Shown here in pieces: positions 26,201 to 37,206 of a DNA stretch of 64,000 bases. Origin of the DNA: Beaufortia kweichowensis (lineage: Eukaryota; Chordata; Actinopteri; Cypriniformes; Gastromyzontidae); contig CM032809.1 of the NCBI GenBank assembly GCA_019155185.1, positions 5,823,621 to 5,887,620 of the forward strand, read 5' to 3'. The number at the start of each line of letters is the position of its first letter. Within the stretch, counting starts at the first letter, position 1. Position numbers and translations under genes: made by a program. The notes beneath the pieces were generated by a model. It did no database searches. It worked only from the letters and a program-made list of their open reading frames with translations, and was not told where the DNA came from.

Positions 26201-29200
26201 AAGCAGCAAATGACCAATATCACTGTGGTTAATTAACAGGTTCGTATAAAGAGAGAGACTCCTCCATAATGATTAGCTTAATTGGAGAAATTTAGCAGGA
26301 AGCTGACTTGCAGTAGGGTGGCCAGGCGGACCGCTGGGTAAAGTACACCCTGCTAATAAGTCATGTTGCCAGTGAGCAGTATAGGGGGACTCGAGGGACC
26401 GTTCTCAAGCCATGTGATTCTTGGGCCATTAGCGTTGTGCTAATGGTTTATTTTCTGTGATAGACCGGAGGGGATGAGTAACCAGGCCATCTTTAACCTT
26501 TAGACTTCATCACCTTATGCATCACTAACAGTTCAGACATGGGAATCTATCGGCACCGTACAGGATGAAAGAAAAAATCTGCTTTTGATCCGTGCAGACA
26601 CAAGAGCAATTTCATGTAAATATCTTACCATGAGGAAATAAAGTTTTTACCAAAGATTTTCACCATACTGATAGCTAAGATCTCACTATTTGGTGGTTTA
26701 AATGCCAATGTATGGTTAAGTTTTAAAGCATGTTTTCCATGCTTTTAGAATTGTCCATAACATATTCATCATAAGAGGGCACATGAAAAATAACTATTTC
26801 ATGCTCAAGAGTCATTTCTTCTTTATTTTGGGGCATTATTGCATCTGGTTTGTGCATTTTAATTAATGGAAAACATCAAAAGTATCTTGCCTCTCAATAA
26901 CGTGCATCTTCAATAACACATGTACTGTATTTCCCTCCTGGTTCAGTATATAAGTAATAAATGCATTTTGTGATAAATTATATTTTAGTTTTGACTGCAA
27001 AATGTCACATCCATAACATTGCAATCGGCCATGAGCAGAGCATTAGTTTGGCCGGTAATGACGGCCTTTATCTTGTAGGATAAAGTGCAAGATAATCTAA
27101 GTGGCCATTTAGCAAATCCTTTTATCCAAAGTTGCTTACAATGTATTTATTTGATTGGGTGATTTGCCACCTGCGATAGTAGTTTCTTAATACTGTAATG
27201 AGAGTACTTCCTATCTGGTATATAGTTAACAAATAAATATGTGACGGTGTCCTATGGTGTGAAGGCAAAAATGTAGAAAAAACTCTTTAAATGATTCATC
27301 TTAACTTTTTTTTACATTTTTTGTGTGTCACACCAAAGGATTTGTCAACTATCCATAAAAGTTCAGGATGTAACTGCAGCCAGATCTGCTATATTTGCTC
27401 ATGAAACCCATTAAAAAATGTCAACATCTGTGTTGCACAGGTCACCCAGCTCCAGGAATCACTCACGTCCCTTTTACTTGTCTTTGCATGAAGAAATGCA
27501 TTCAATTCCATCTCAATCTCTGTGCTTAGTGTTATAACACACATCGTGCCACAGATCCATATTGGTGTTCCTTTCAGAAACAAGAGCGATTGCATGTTTC
27601 CCATGAGAGTGGGTCATGATATACGAGTAGCCATGTGGACTGAATTCAAAATCAATCCGGTTAATGTTGCATCATTCATTCCAGTGTGTCTCGCAGAGAT
27701 TCGTGCTATTCGAAGGAAAGAGCCGTCCTTATCGCAGCCATTAGTTGTGCTTTACCCGCTCGGTAAGATCCGCCAGTGAAGGGCAACTGAAATGTCGAAC
27801 ACACAAGCTTAAAGATGTCGATATTCCTTATCATTTGGTGTTGTGTGGATCTGAATCTTCATAAAACCTCCACGTGGTTGAGCAAGATGGCTGATTTGTT
27901 TGCGTAGCGTTGTCATTTTGATGGAAAGCTTAAGCCGGCCACCTGATTTGGAAATATCTTTGAGACCGTGCTCTATTGGGCATGTCAAGAAGATGTGAAT
28001 CATTGAACGTAGACATTTCTGAACCAGACGAATCACTGCTGCTCTTTGTCAGAAAAGTCGTTTTCTGCTTAAGGTCAACAGGAAGCCCATTGTGACGGCC
28101 TACGGATGAATTTTCAGACCACCCGTTTTTCAGAATGTGTTTAGGTTCATTTTACTCTGTGTGTGTGTTTTGACAATGCTCATGTTGAGACTTAAGCATG
28201 TGCTTTTTACTTGCACACTACCATAAATAAAAGTAAAGGCAGGTTATCGCTAATGGTATAATCATGACTAATTATCTTGTTTTATACAACGTTGCCGTTT
28301 GCTCGGCGGCACGACTCGCTTCCCCCATTACCGCGAGACACTCGAACCGCATTAAACGTGTTAGACACGGGCCAGACAGAGGCCATGTAGATTTTTGAAC
28401 ATTACAGTTTACTTAAAAAATGATTACAACGCTTTGGTATTCATAGACCAGTCAGGGGAGTTTACACAGATTCATTCTTTATGTAACTATTTTGTCTCTT
28501 AGCTCGTCTAAAGCTCATATTTGATTTAATGTGCACGCTGCGATTACGTTCAACATCACATTAATGCATCTGAAGGAAGCAAACACGATTTATTTAGCTT
28601 TTAATAGCCCCCGCTTTGCATAACTCCTACTTTTTCGCTGTCTGCCTGATTAATTGCTGTCTTGGGTGCACATTAGACCGTTACTTAACTATGATGGAGC
28701 GCAGCTGTAGACTCTCAACTCAGATTGCTCGGAATCATGGGCGATAATTAGCCGTCCTCTTGACCAGCAGGTTTATCAGGGCCACGCTCCGTAAAGACCT
28801 CATATCAAACACTCGCCGTCTACAATGTGATGATGAAGTGTGTGATGTTCTCTTGCCAGGTTTTGTATAAATTGCTTTTTGTTAAATTTGTTTGAATTCT
28901 TCCTGGAGGATTCATTTAGGATAATTAACAGGAAAGTAGCTACCTCAACGTAACGGTGTTCTCTGTGGTGCAGATAATTGACTTATTTTGAAGGATTTTG
29001 TCAACTTTACAACGGGGAGGCATGTTTTTAAAGAGACCGACAGTGTAGAAGTAAGCAATAAGGTATAACAGGCTGTGCTTTAGTGTGAATAAGTTTGACA
29101 GATGGATATTAAAGCCAAAAAATCTTTCATGAAGTAAAATCACTAAAATAGTCCCTGACCGACTGTGAATGTGTTTTATAAAATGGTTAGTTGCAGTTCT

Positions 29201-32200
29201 TGATTCTGATTGGTCAATAGCTGTTTTATTCACGATAAAGCACAGAGCACATCACAACATTTTGTGAAAATAAAATCAATGTTTAGGAACTTCCACTAAT
29301 GTTTGTGCAGAATAATAAAACGTAGTGACAGTAAAATCATTTTTAGTATTGAATCTCAGTATTTAAAATGAAAATTTGACTACTGTATCTCAGAATCTGT
29401 CATGTCTAAACACACACGACCTATTTTGACATAATTAAATTTAGTATTTCACACAGGATCACATATAAAGACCCAAAATCTGAGTTTTCTTCTGTTCTTC
29501 ATTATAGAGTATTTATTCTGAATATTCATTTCTCTCTTCATTAATCCCCGCTGTCTCCTCACTTTATAAAGGTTCGTGTTGGGGAAGTTGGAGGAAACAC
29601 TCTGGGTTTCTACGGCTGCCAGATGAGTCCAGACGGCTCCATGATTTTGGCTCATGCTTTCCACGGAGCGCTGCACCTCTGGCAACATGACGACAACCAG
29701 GTCAGACTCCAAACAGCCGTCTGTCACACCTGAATGATGATACACAGTTAATACACACATTAATCACAACCATCCTTTCCTAATGAAACTGTCACACCAC
29801 ACATTATAAATTATGCTAAATGAGGGTAGAACTAATGTAGACATTTGCGCGTGTGTTGCACAGGGAGCGTGGAAGCCTGGGGTGGTGGTTTCAGGTCACT
29901 TTAATGCCGTGCAGGATTTGATCTGGGACCCTGAGGGAGAGTTTATCATCACGGTCGGATCGGACCAAACCACCAGACTCTTCACACCCTGGAAGAGAAA
30001 AGGATGCTCACAGGTTTAAACAAATATTCATCTTTTTAAATCTTAATTAACATTTCTGGTCCACGTCTATATGTTGATTTTGACAAAACGGTTTGCAGAT
30101 TACATGGCACGAGATCTCAAGGCCACAGATTCACGGCTACGACATGCAGTGTTTGGCTATGGTCGGCCGTTTTCAGTTCGTGTCCGGTGCTGATGAGAAG
30201 GTCCTGCGGGTCTTCAGGGCTCCGCGAAATTTCGTAGAGAACTTTGCCAGCATATCATGCGCCTCTCTGGAGAAACTGCTGGGATCTAATGTAAGTAACT
30301 GGAATCATCTCATCTTCAAACTTTAATTAACTATATCCAATAAAATCCTGTTTTAATTACTCATGCACAGAGAGATTTTAAGCTCTCATAGTCTTGCAGT
30401 TTGCCGTTATCTTAATCCTCCTGATTATACACATATGCGTAAGCAACATGACATCATTGGTCACATAAATGCTTTTATTAGCAATGTAAACTTGGTTTGG
30501 ATTTATTTCAAATAAAAAAGGTGTCCAGAAATATTTAAAGGTCTCATTGTCCCCTGAATGTTCAGGAAATATCCGATCTGCCAGAGGGAGCCAGCACACC
30601 TGCTCTCGGCCTGTCCAACAAGGCTGTATTTCAAGGTATGAAACTTGAAATTGTTTATCCTGTGGCAGAATTAACATTGTACTGATCTTAAAGTTAAAGA
30701 CAGTTTTCAATCTTTGCTGTGATGTCTGACATGTTTACAGGTGATCTTACATCTCAGAACCCTCAAGAGGACACTGATGGTTTCAGTGGCGTGTCCGACC
30801 AATACAAAGAGCTGTACTTTCATCCTCTCAAACTCTCAGGTACAGTTTTAGTTTTGTTTGTATAAAGACACATTCAGGCTCTATAAGTTGAAATATAAGA
30901 TATATCTTAGTTTAGGTTGAGATCTGAACAGCAGATACGCTGATATTCTGCATCTGTGACATTAAAGACAGTGTTCTCTGGCTTATATATGTATCTGGGG
31001 CATAAATCTGTGATACTGGAGACAAATGTTATTACAGCACTGGGGGAAGGGTGTTGAAGCGGTGGGGTTATGTCTCTCTCGCTCTGGGCAAACAGTGCCG
31101 AATGTTGTCAATGTGATTGAAAAAGCTGCTTAATCTGAAATCATAATTAGAAAGAAAGCTTATATAATTGCAAAGTTAAAATATTGATGACTCTGGGCTA
31201 TGGGGCGCGCAAAGAGGCGGATGCCGAGATGTTAATGAAATAATACCACTACCGCGCTTTCTCTTGGAGGAGGAAATAATTAAAATAAAAAATTTTGTCT
31301 CCATTCCGTTTCAATTGGTATACGTGTTGCATAAGTGACTGTAAAAATAAAGCAGACAATATTATTGCAGGCTTTCAGGCAAAGAGAGCTACATTTGATT
31401 TACAACACCTCCTCATTTAAAATTGTAGATAAAGCTCTCGTTGTTCCTAGCGGCGTTTGAGTAAATTGCTGGGCTGTTGCTGAATTAAAAGATGGAAAAA
31501 CACAGTCTATAGGCATCTGCTCATTTCTCATAATAATGTTTGTGACCGTGTATGCGTGTGTCTCGACAGAGCCCCCGACAGAGGACGATCTCTTGCAGAA
31601 CACACTGTGGCCAGAGGTACAGAAACTGTGAGTGACCCATCAATTCTCATTTGTGTTCGTCTGCTCTCATTGGCTGTTCTGCATCAGGCACTGATGCTGC
31701 GATTAACTAGCTTGTGTGGCCTAAATAATGCAGAATAATAGATATTTAGAGCTCATGACAAGACACATTCATCCTGCGTGTCGTGACGCTAAACGGAAGA
31801 TGACATTTTAAGTCTGCTGTTTACTCTTTTTAATTTTGTACATTCAGACTCTAAAACAGCGTATGAAGTGCTTTAAGCTAAATTTAATTTACAAAACTTG
31901 TCAGGCCCCAAAGTACAGTTGCGTTCTCGGTGTTGCCACAAGAGGCAGTATTGCATACTTGATTCTGATTGGTTAATCACAACATTGTAAGTTCACAACA
32001 TTACAAAACACCATTCGTAAGGATAATGCAAGTCATCTTGACGTCTCATGCCGGCTTACAAAAAATTGTGTGTTCTTTTATTTACTCGTGTGGCAAGTAA
32101 CTGTGTTATAAACTGAATTGCTGTTATTGCAAGTCTCGATCACTCCGTCAGGCTTTTTTGAGATAACGGCTCGTCTTGATGTGCACTATCTATTACATAA

Positions 32201-34362
32201 CACATCAGGTTTATTGCCATAGACATTTTTATGTAACTTTATCATCCCTTTGAGTACTGAGCTTTTTACTGTGCCATCACTGTAACATAAGAGCGTGTTG
32301 GCCAAGCATTTATGTCTGTGTTTGCATACTTATATAAGAGTATGTTTCTGACTCGAGGTTACCCAGCAAACCAAATTGACATATGACTTTTGACATTTGC
32401 AAAAACTGTAGGCAGTATGTTAAAAAATTGGACGCTTGGTGACATTTTGCACCGGTTGTAGGAATGTTAAGTGTGCTGTGAGAGATCATTTATTAAATTT
32501 GCAATCAATTAAAATGTGCAATATTTTATTTATTCAATATGAGATGATGAGCAAGTCTAGTACACAGGCAGCACTAGGAACACTATTTCCATACACAGCT
32601 GTAAATAACTGACAGCACTGCTTTCCGAACCATTCATCCAGCGCTGGAAATTACTAAGCAGATCCGCTAATGGCTGCCAAAGCGCACGGCTTTCTTTCAC
32701 TCCCGTAAGCACAGGAGAGGAGGCGTATGGCAGTCCTGACACACAACGAATCTGTGGCGTTTGAATCACCGCCCCACCGTCTATCTGAACCCGTCACGCC
32801 GCTCAGCCTTCATTTCTGAGGCGGCCATGACAGAACCCTCGTTAACATGCGACTCTTCTCCGCAGGTACGGGCACGGCTTTGAGATGTTTTGTCTGGCGT
32901 CGGATTCTTCGAGGACTGTGGTGGCCTCCGCGTGTAAGGTACAGGCACACGGGTGACCAGATGGTCATTAGTGTCATGCAAATGTGGCCACAGAATGTCA
33001 TTACAGGACACAGCAAATGCATGAATGTGTAAACATGTGCTTATCTAACTGTATTTACTACACATTTAGATTCAATTCTTCAGCTCTCATAGAGAATTGA
33101 AAACTCATGTCTCAAGATGTCCACTGTGCTTGACTATGATGTTGGCATTGTGATGAAAGATGTAGGCTAGAAACTGCGAGGTTTGAGAGGTTTATGTACG
33201 TTCTTTCGCAGGCCTCTAAAGCCGAGCACGCCGCCATCCTTTTGTGGAGCTCGACCTCCTGGAAACCCGCCGGTCATTGGCCTGTCACAGTCTGACCGTC
33301 ACTCAGATGGCTTTCTCACCCAACGGACGTCTCCTGCTCGCCGTTTCTCGGGACCGCACCTGGTCGCTATGGAGACGGGAAAACCCTGGCTCAGATTCAG
33401 GTTAGCAGACTCTCCATCTGGCTTTATCAGTTCATTAGCCTGTATTTATTTTTTAACCCCTCATAGACAAAAACTTTAGGTTAGTCTCTGCTGTCGAAAG
33501 ACATCTTTCTCTATTGACTGCCATTCAAAATTAGACGTTTATTCTGCTGTTTTTCAGTCAATCTACTCCTCTGTTCTTTCTTTCCTCCATTGTTTGTCAG
33601 CATGTTGTTTATGAGATCAGGGACAGCGGAAGGTCACCCACTGTATAAGATTTGCTGGAGTTTAGTGATATTCCACCAGCACCGTCCAGCGACTGCTTTC
33701 TAAGAATAAACCGCTAAATTACTGTTGACACGAGGTAACCAGAGGAGCGTCTGTTTTCCTTTCTTCATTGTCTGACGTGTCCGAGGCACCGCTGGCCACC
33801 GAGGGCTCGTGCACGCCGCAGTCCGTTCTAGTTGACGCTGGTATTAATCACAGCTTATATGGTGCAGATGTGGAAGGGATAGTCAGTGTCAGAACTGATC
33901 AGAGAACAGCGTGGCGGTTGAACTGTGTCAGGTGTGGAGAAATCTCTATCACAAATCAACATTCATCTGTTTGCCTCTCTCTCTCATGTTTCTGGCTAAT
34001 GAGTCTGGCCAGTTGGCGGCTGACTGGGCTTTAATTAGTGGAGGCATGGGTGTTTTGGCTGAGATGGCATCACCAGGGTGTGATGACCTGGTTAGCAGTG
34101 GGGATTTATAACTGGAAAATGTACAGTATTTCTCTTCCAGGAAAATGGACTATAAATATCAATGACTCATCTTGATCTGTACACACATACGTCCAATCAC
34201 ATACTCTCTAGAGTCTATAATGAAAATGTGCCTGCCTTAAAAAGGAAAAAAACCCGACTAGCACATAGCAAATCTTGTTTCTTTTTGTTTCTATATAAAC
34301 TGCATGAGTAGAAAACTATGCTTGTTAAGCCATTTCCACTTTGAAATGGCACAGTTGTTCCT

Positions 34363-34393
<31 letters not shown>

Positions 34394-36247
34394 ACTTAAT
34401 ATACTGGAGACGTAAGTGGGTGAAATGCATTCTGGGTAATCAAAATGATTTTGAAATGAATGGCAAATCTATTATTTAAGATTTAAGAGAATAGTTTACC
34501 CAAAAATGATGTCATTATTTACTCACCAGATTGTCGTTTGAACCCAGATGGTTTACTTTGATCTTCAGAAGCAAAATCCATATTGTTTTATGGTGTTGTT
34601 TTACTTTTCTGGTTATAATGGGAGTGGGCTGTGACACCCTTCCCAAACTTAAAAAGGATGCAAAAGCAATATAAAATAACATGATTTGTGTCATATATTT
34701 TAGGTGTAGTGATCGGGTTTGGTAAAAAACTTTCATGAACTTAACTTTTAATTTGGAAGCGTGTCTTACATTTCTGATTATGGGAAGTTGACAAATAAAT
34801 ATCTGACTGTCCTATGGTATGAAAAATGTCTTAATAAAAAACTGAAACTGAAAAAACTCTTAATAAATATACAAATAGCATGAGAGATATATCTTTATTT
34901 GTGGAGTTACAAATAGGATGAGAAAAATTTATTTTTTTCTACATGTTTTGTATGTCACACCATAGAACATTTGTCCAATACCCTCGTCGGATAAAAGTGT
35001 CAGCTAAATGTAAATGTAAACCTTTTTCTTTTTAAGAAACTAAACTCCAAACTATTATTAGACATTACTAGACAAAATGATGCAATTCATACACATATTT
35101 CAGTTTTAGTATAATAAATCAGATTGTTGTCTTTTTTTTGTACTTTTCAGAACCCAGTTTTTCACTCTACGCAAACACCAGTAAAGACACAGCGGTTCAC
35201 ACGCGTATCATTTGGTCATGTGACTGGAGCCCAGACAGCAAGTACTTTGTCACATCGAGCCGAGACAAGAAGGTAGCTCTAGTTTTATGCATCCATCCAA
35301 TTTTTCAAATGTGATCATTATTATTACAAAGTATTTTGTTTGTGTGTTTGCAGGTGATAATTTGGGGTCATGGTGGTTCTGGAGACTGTATTGGTGAGTG
35401 TGATGATGCAGGTGTGACTCCCTGCTCCTCTGTGCTGGATGTTGGAGATTCAGCCACTGCCGTGTCTATCTGCCCATATCTCTGTTCAGACCAGAGGTAC
35501 AAAAACTATAACCCAGAATTTTAATGTGATGTCATCACGAGTATGTAAATATGAGTGATGTGTCTTGTGTAGTTTTTTGCTGGCTGTGGGGCTGGAGAAT
35601 GGGAAGATTTTGCTTTATAAATGGAGGCCATTGGAGGATGTGTCGTCTGGATCAGACTGGAGCAAATGTGGAGAAACGGACGACTCGTATCCTTTTTTAT
35701 GGTCATGGGTTTTCTTGAACTAATTGATTCAATCTGTCTATAAAGGTTCATTATTCTCTGCATTTCAAATGTCAAATTTGTCAAATATGATGGTGTTTTT
35801 ACCTACAAATAAAAATATAGTAGTACTACTCTTAAATAAGGTAAAACTCCATTTGTGTACCCACAATCGACACAGAAAACATGTCATTGTAAAGAAGTTT
35901 GCAGTTTCCATATGCACCTTCTGATTTCAACTAATAACTGAATCCTCTGCTGAGTTATTTTATAAATAGCTAACATAGTTATATCTAACCATCTCAGATA
36001 ATGACACATTCCCATGTTAAACAAGACAGTCATACCTGCTCCCAGAAAGCAGCGCTGCTGGTGTAATTGACAACAAAAAAGCGGCGTGTTTTTTAGCTGG
36101 CCCACGCTGCTCAGGAGACGCTTCATGTTGATACGGCGCTCCTGTGGGCGGCTTCCGCATTGATCCGTGAAGAGAGAGAATGAGGTGTCAGTAAGAGACC
36201 GGGCCTGTTGTGTGTCCTGTTTGCTCTCTCTCTCTCTCTCTCTCTCC

Positions 36248-36297
<50 letters not shown>

Positions 36298-36434
36298 GTC
36301 TCTCTCTCTCTGTCTCTCTCTCTCTCCGTCTCTCTCTCTGTCTCTCTCTCTCCGTCTCTCTCTCTCTGTCTCTCTCTCTCTCCGTCTCTCTCTCTGTCTC
36401 TCTCTCTCTCTCTCTCAGTCTCTCTCTCTCTCCG

Positions 36435-36471
<37 letters not shown>

Positions 36472-36897
36472 CGTCTCTCTCTCTCCGTCTCTCTCTCTCT
36501 CTCACCACATTTGATTCTGTCCAGACTCTGTGAACTCTGTCTTTCTGTGGGTGTAATTGATAAACTATCTGTGTGTGACGCTTTTAGGTCTTTCTTACAC
36601 ATAGGTTGACTTACCTTAGAAAGATCAGTGTGTGTCGAAAATTGTGAAAAGTAAAGCTGATCAACTTAAATCATGCAGATTGCTTTGTTGAAACAACTTT
36701 TGTCCATTCTTGTGTTTTTCCTTGACCGTTGATCCCCCTACAGCCAAAGTCACACACTGGTGGTAAAGAGACTGCGCTGGAGGCCGAGACCGGGCCGGGC
36801 TGAGGATGGGAACCAGGACCAGGCTTGGGTCCAGCTAGCCAGTGCTGGTGCTGACCATGCTGTCAAAATCTTCAACATTAGAATATCAACATTGTAA
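20282..36897 (+). CDS. ELP2: Elongator complex protein 2 (WD40), 22 exons, one apparent frameshift
   Basis: ELP2 forms two seven-bladed WD40 propellers and scaffolds Elongator, which modifies wobble uridine of tRNAs; it is also known as STAT3-interacting protein StIP1. Exons: 20282-20413, 20662-20740, 21034-21104, 21325-21463, 22560-22637, 22884-22948, 23195-23261, 23900-24043 (or 24049), 24370-24453, 24612-24712, 29572-29700, 29864-30013, 30099-30290, 30566-30635, 30741-30839, 31570-31627, 32866-32938, 33212-33400, 35151-35272, 35354-35496, 35573-35686, 36744-36897. Key blocks: LASCSQDCLIR, AVTLETVLAGHENWV, LLSASMDKTMILW, DPEGEFIITVGSDQTTRLF, FQFVSGADEKVLRVF, SRDRTWSLW, IIWSCDWSPDSKYF. The ATG at 20282 is preferred over 20273 because MEAPVMDTCHV aligns with the human N-terminus and has a better Kozak context. 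About 817 residues after allowing for one missing base in the 33212-33400 exon; human has 826. The donor of the eighth exon is ambiguous; both options keep phase 1. Confidence 0.95.
27101..27145 (+). repeat. diverged fish repeat (CATTTAGCAAATCC variant)
   Basis: Keeps CCTTTTATCCAAAG and the flanking GCTTACA. It lies just left of the MITE copy at 27218-27354. Confidence 0.5.
27218..27354. mobile_element. MITE of the same inverted-end family, copy 2
   Basis: Shares GTTAACAAATAAATATGTGA and GTCCTATGGTGTG at the left, and CACACCAAAGG with TTTGTCAACTATCC at the right. It lies within the large ELP2 intron and is shorter than copy 1. Confidence 0.65.
34367..34393. repeat. (AT)n microsatellite
   Basis: A short AT dinucleotide run in an ELP2 intron, immediately left of a 39 bp segment duplicated in the ELP2 3' UTR. 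Confidence 0.9.
34403..34441 (+). repeat. 39 bp segment duplicated in the ELP2 3' UTR, copy 1
   Basis: Contains GTGGGTGAAATGCATTCTGG. It matches 36910-36948 with one mismatch. Confidence 0.85.
34483..34560. mobile_element. partial TTAA-type MITE
   Basis: The start TTAAGAGAATAGTTTACCCA and TCATTATTTACTCACC match the left part of the 16090-16357 family. The right end could not be identified. Confidence 0.5.
34792..34983. mobile_element. MITE of the same inverted-end family, copy 3
   Basis: Left GGGAAGTTGACAAATAAATA with CTGTCCTATGGTATG; right TCACACCATAGAAC and TTGTCCAATACCC. It lies in the ELP2 intron 33401-35150. Confidence 0.65.
34983..35022 (-). repeat. fragment of the GCATTTAGCTGACGC repeat
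   Basis: A short minus-orientation fragment (GGATAAAAGTGTCAGCTAAA) directly abutting the right end of the MITE copy at 34792-34983. Confidence 0.55.
35687..36743 (+). other. ELP2: U12-type intron of ELP2
   Basis: The donor reads GTATCCTTTT, an exact match to the minor-spliceosome consensus, and about 18 nt before the acceptor CAG is TTCCTTGACC, matching the U12 branch site. The intron is phase 2, joining TC|C within the conserved SQSHTL region of ELP2. It also hosts a long CT-rich microsatellite. All other ELP2 introns examined have ordinary U2-type donors. Confidence 0.85.
36223..36503. repeat. CT-rich compound microsatellite
   Basis: CT runs interrupted by regularly recurring CCGTCT and TGTCT units, inside the U12-type ELP2 intron. 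Long ORFs here on both strands are artefacts of the repeat. Confidence 0.97.
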
Positions 36898-36909
36898 CTT
36901 TACCCAGCC

Positions 36910-36948
36910 ACTGGAGACATAAGTGGGTGAAATGCATTCTGGGTAATC
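36910..36948 (+). repeat. 39 bp duplicated segment, copy 2, in ELP2 3' UTR
   Basis: Begins 12 bases after the ELP2 stop codon and matches 34403-34441 with one mismatch in the same orientation. Confidence 0.85.
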
Positions 36949-37185
36949 TGTGTGTCTGGTACCTGACCCACTGGAGACATTTCACAGCAGTGCAAGTAGT
37001 GTCATCAGCTGATCAGTGTTTAATGTAAACACCACAGGGGATGCTGGGAGTGGATAAACTCTTTCTCACTTCCTGCTGATGAAATTTTGTATCCTTGAAT
37101 TACTATTACTCACTATTGCGCATCACTTGTAAACATGAAATAATGTACTATTTATGATGTAAAAATACAGTTTGCTTTGTACTGT

Positions 37186-37191
37186 AATAAA
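37186..37191 (+). terminator. ELP2: poly(A) signal AATAAA for ELP2
   Basis: AATAAA 289 bp after the ELP2 TAA stop. It is followed by a T-rich stretch and then by the ATG that would open the putative five-exon gene. Confidence 0.65.
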
Positions 37192-37206
37192 CAGCTTTTT
37201 TCTAAC

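Larger units (their letters stand above)
24713..29571 (+). other. ELP2: large ELP2 intron with conserved-element-like blocks
   Basis: This 4.9 kb intron is by far the longest early intron of ELP2. No coding exon is seen. Two stretches (about 25640-26480 and 27400-28870) have more even base composition, CpGs and homeodomain-type TAATTA/ATTAATT words. That distinguishes them from the AT-rich, repeat-laden rest. A MITE copy lies at 27218-27354. ORFs in this interval (for example 25670-26002 minus, 27522-27779 plus) have no recognisable family features. Confidence 0.5.
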
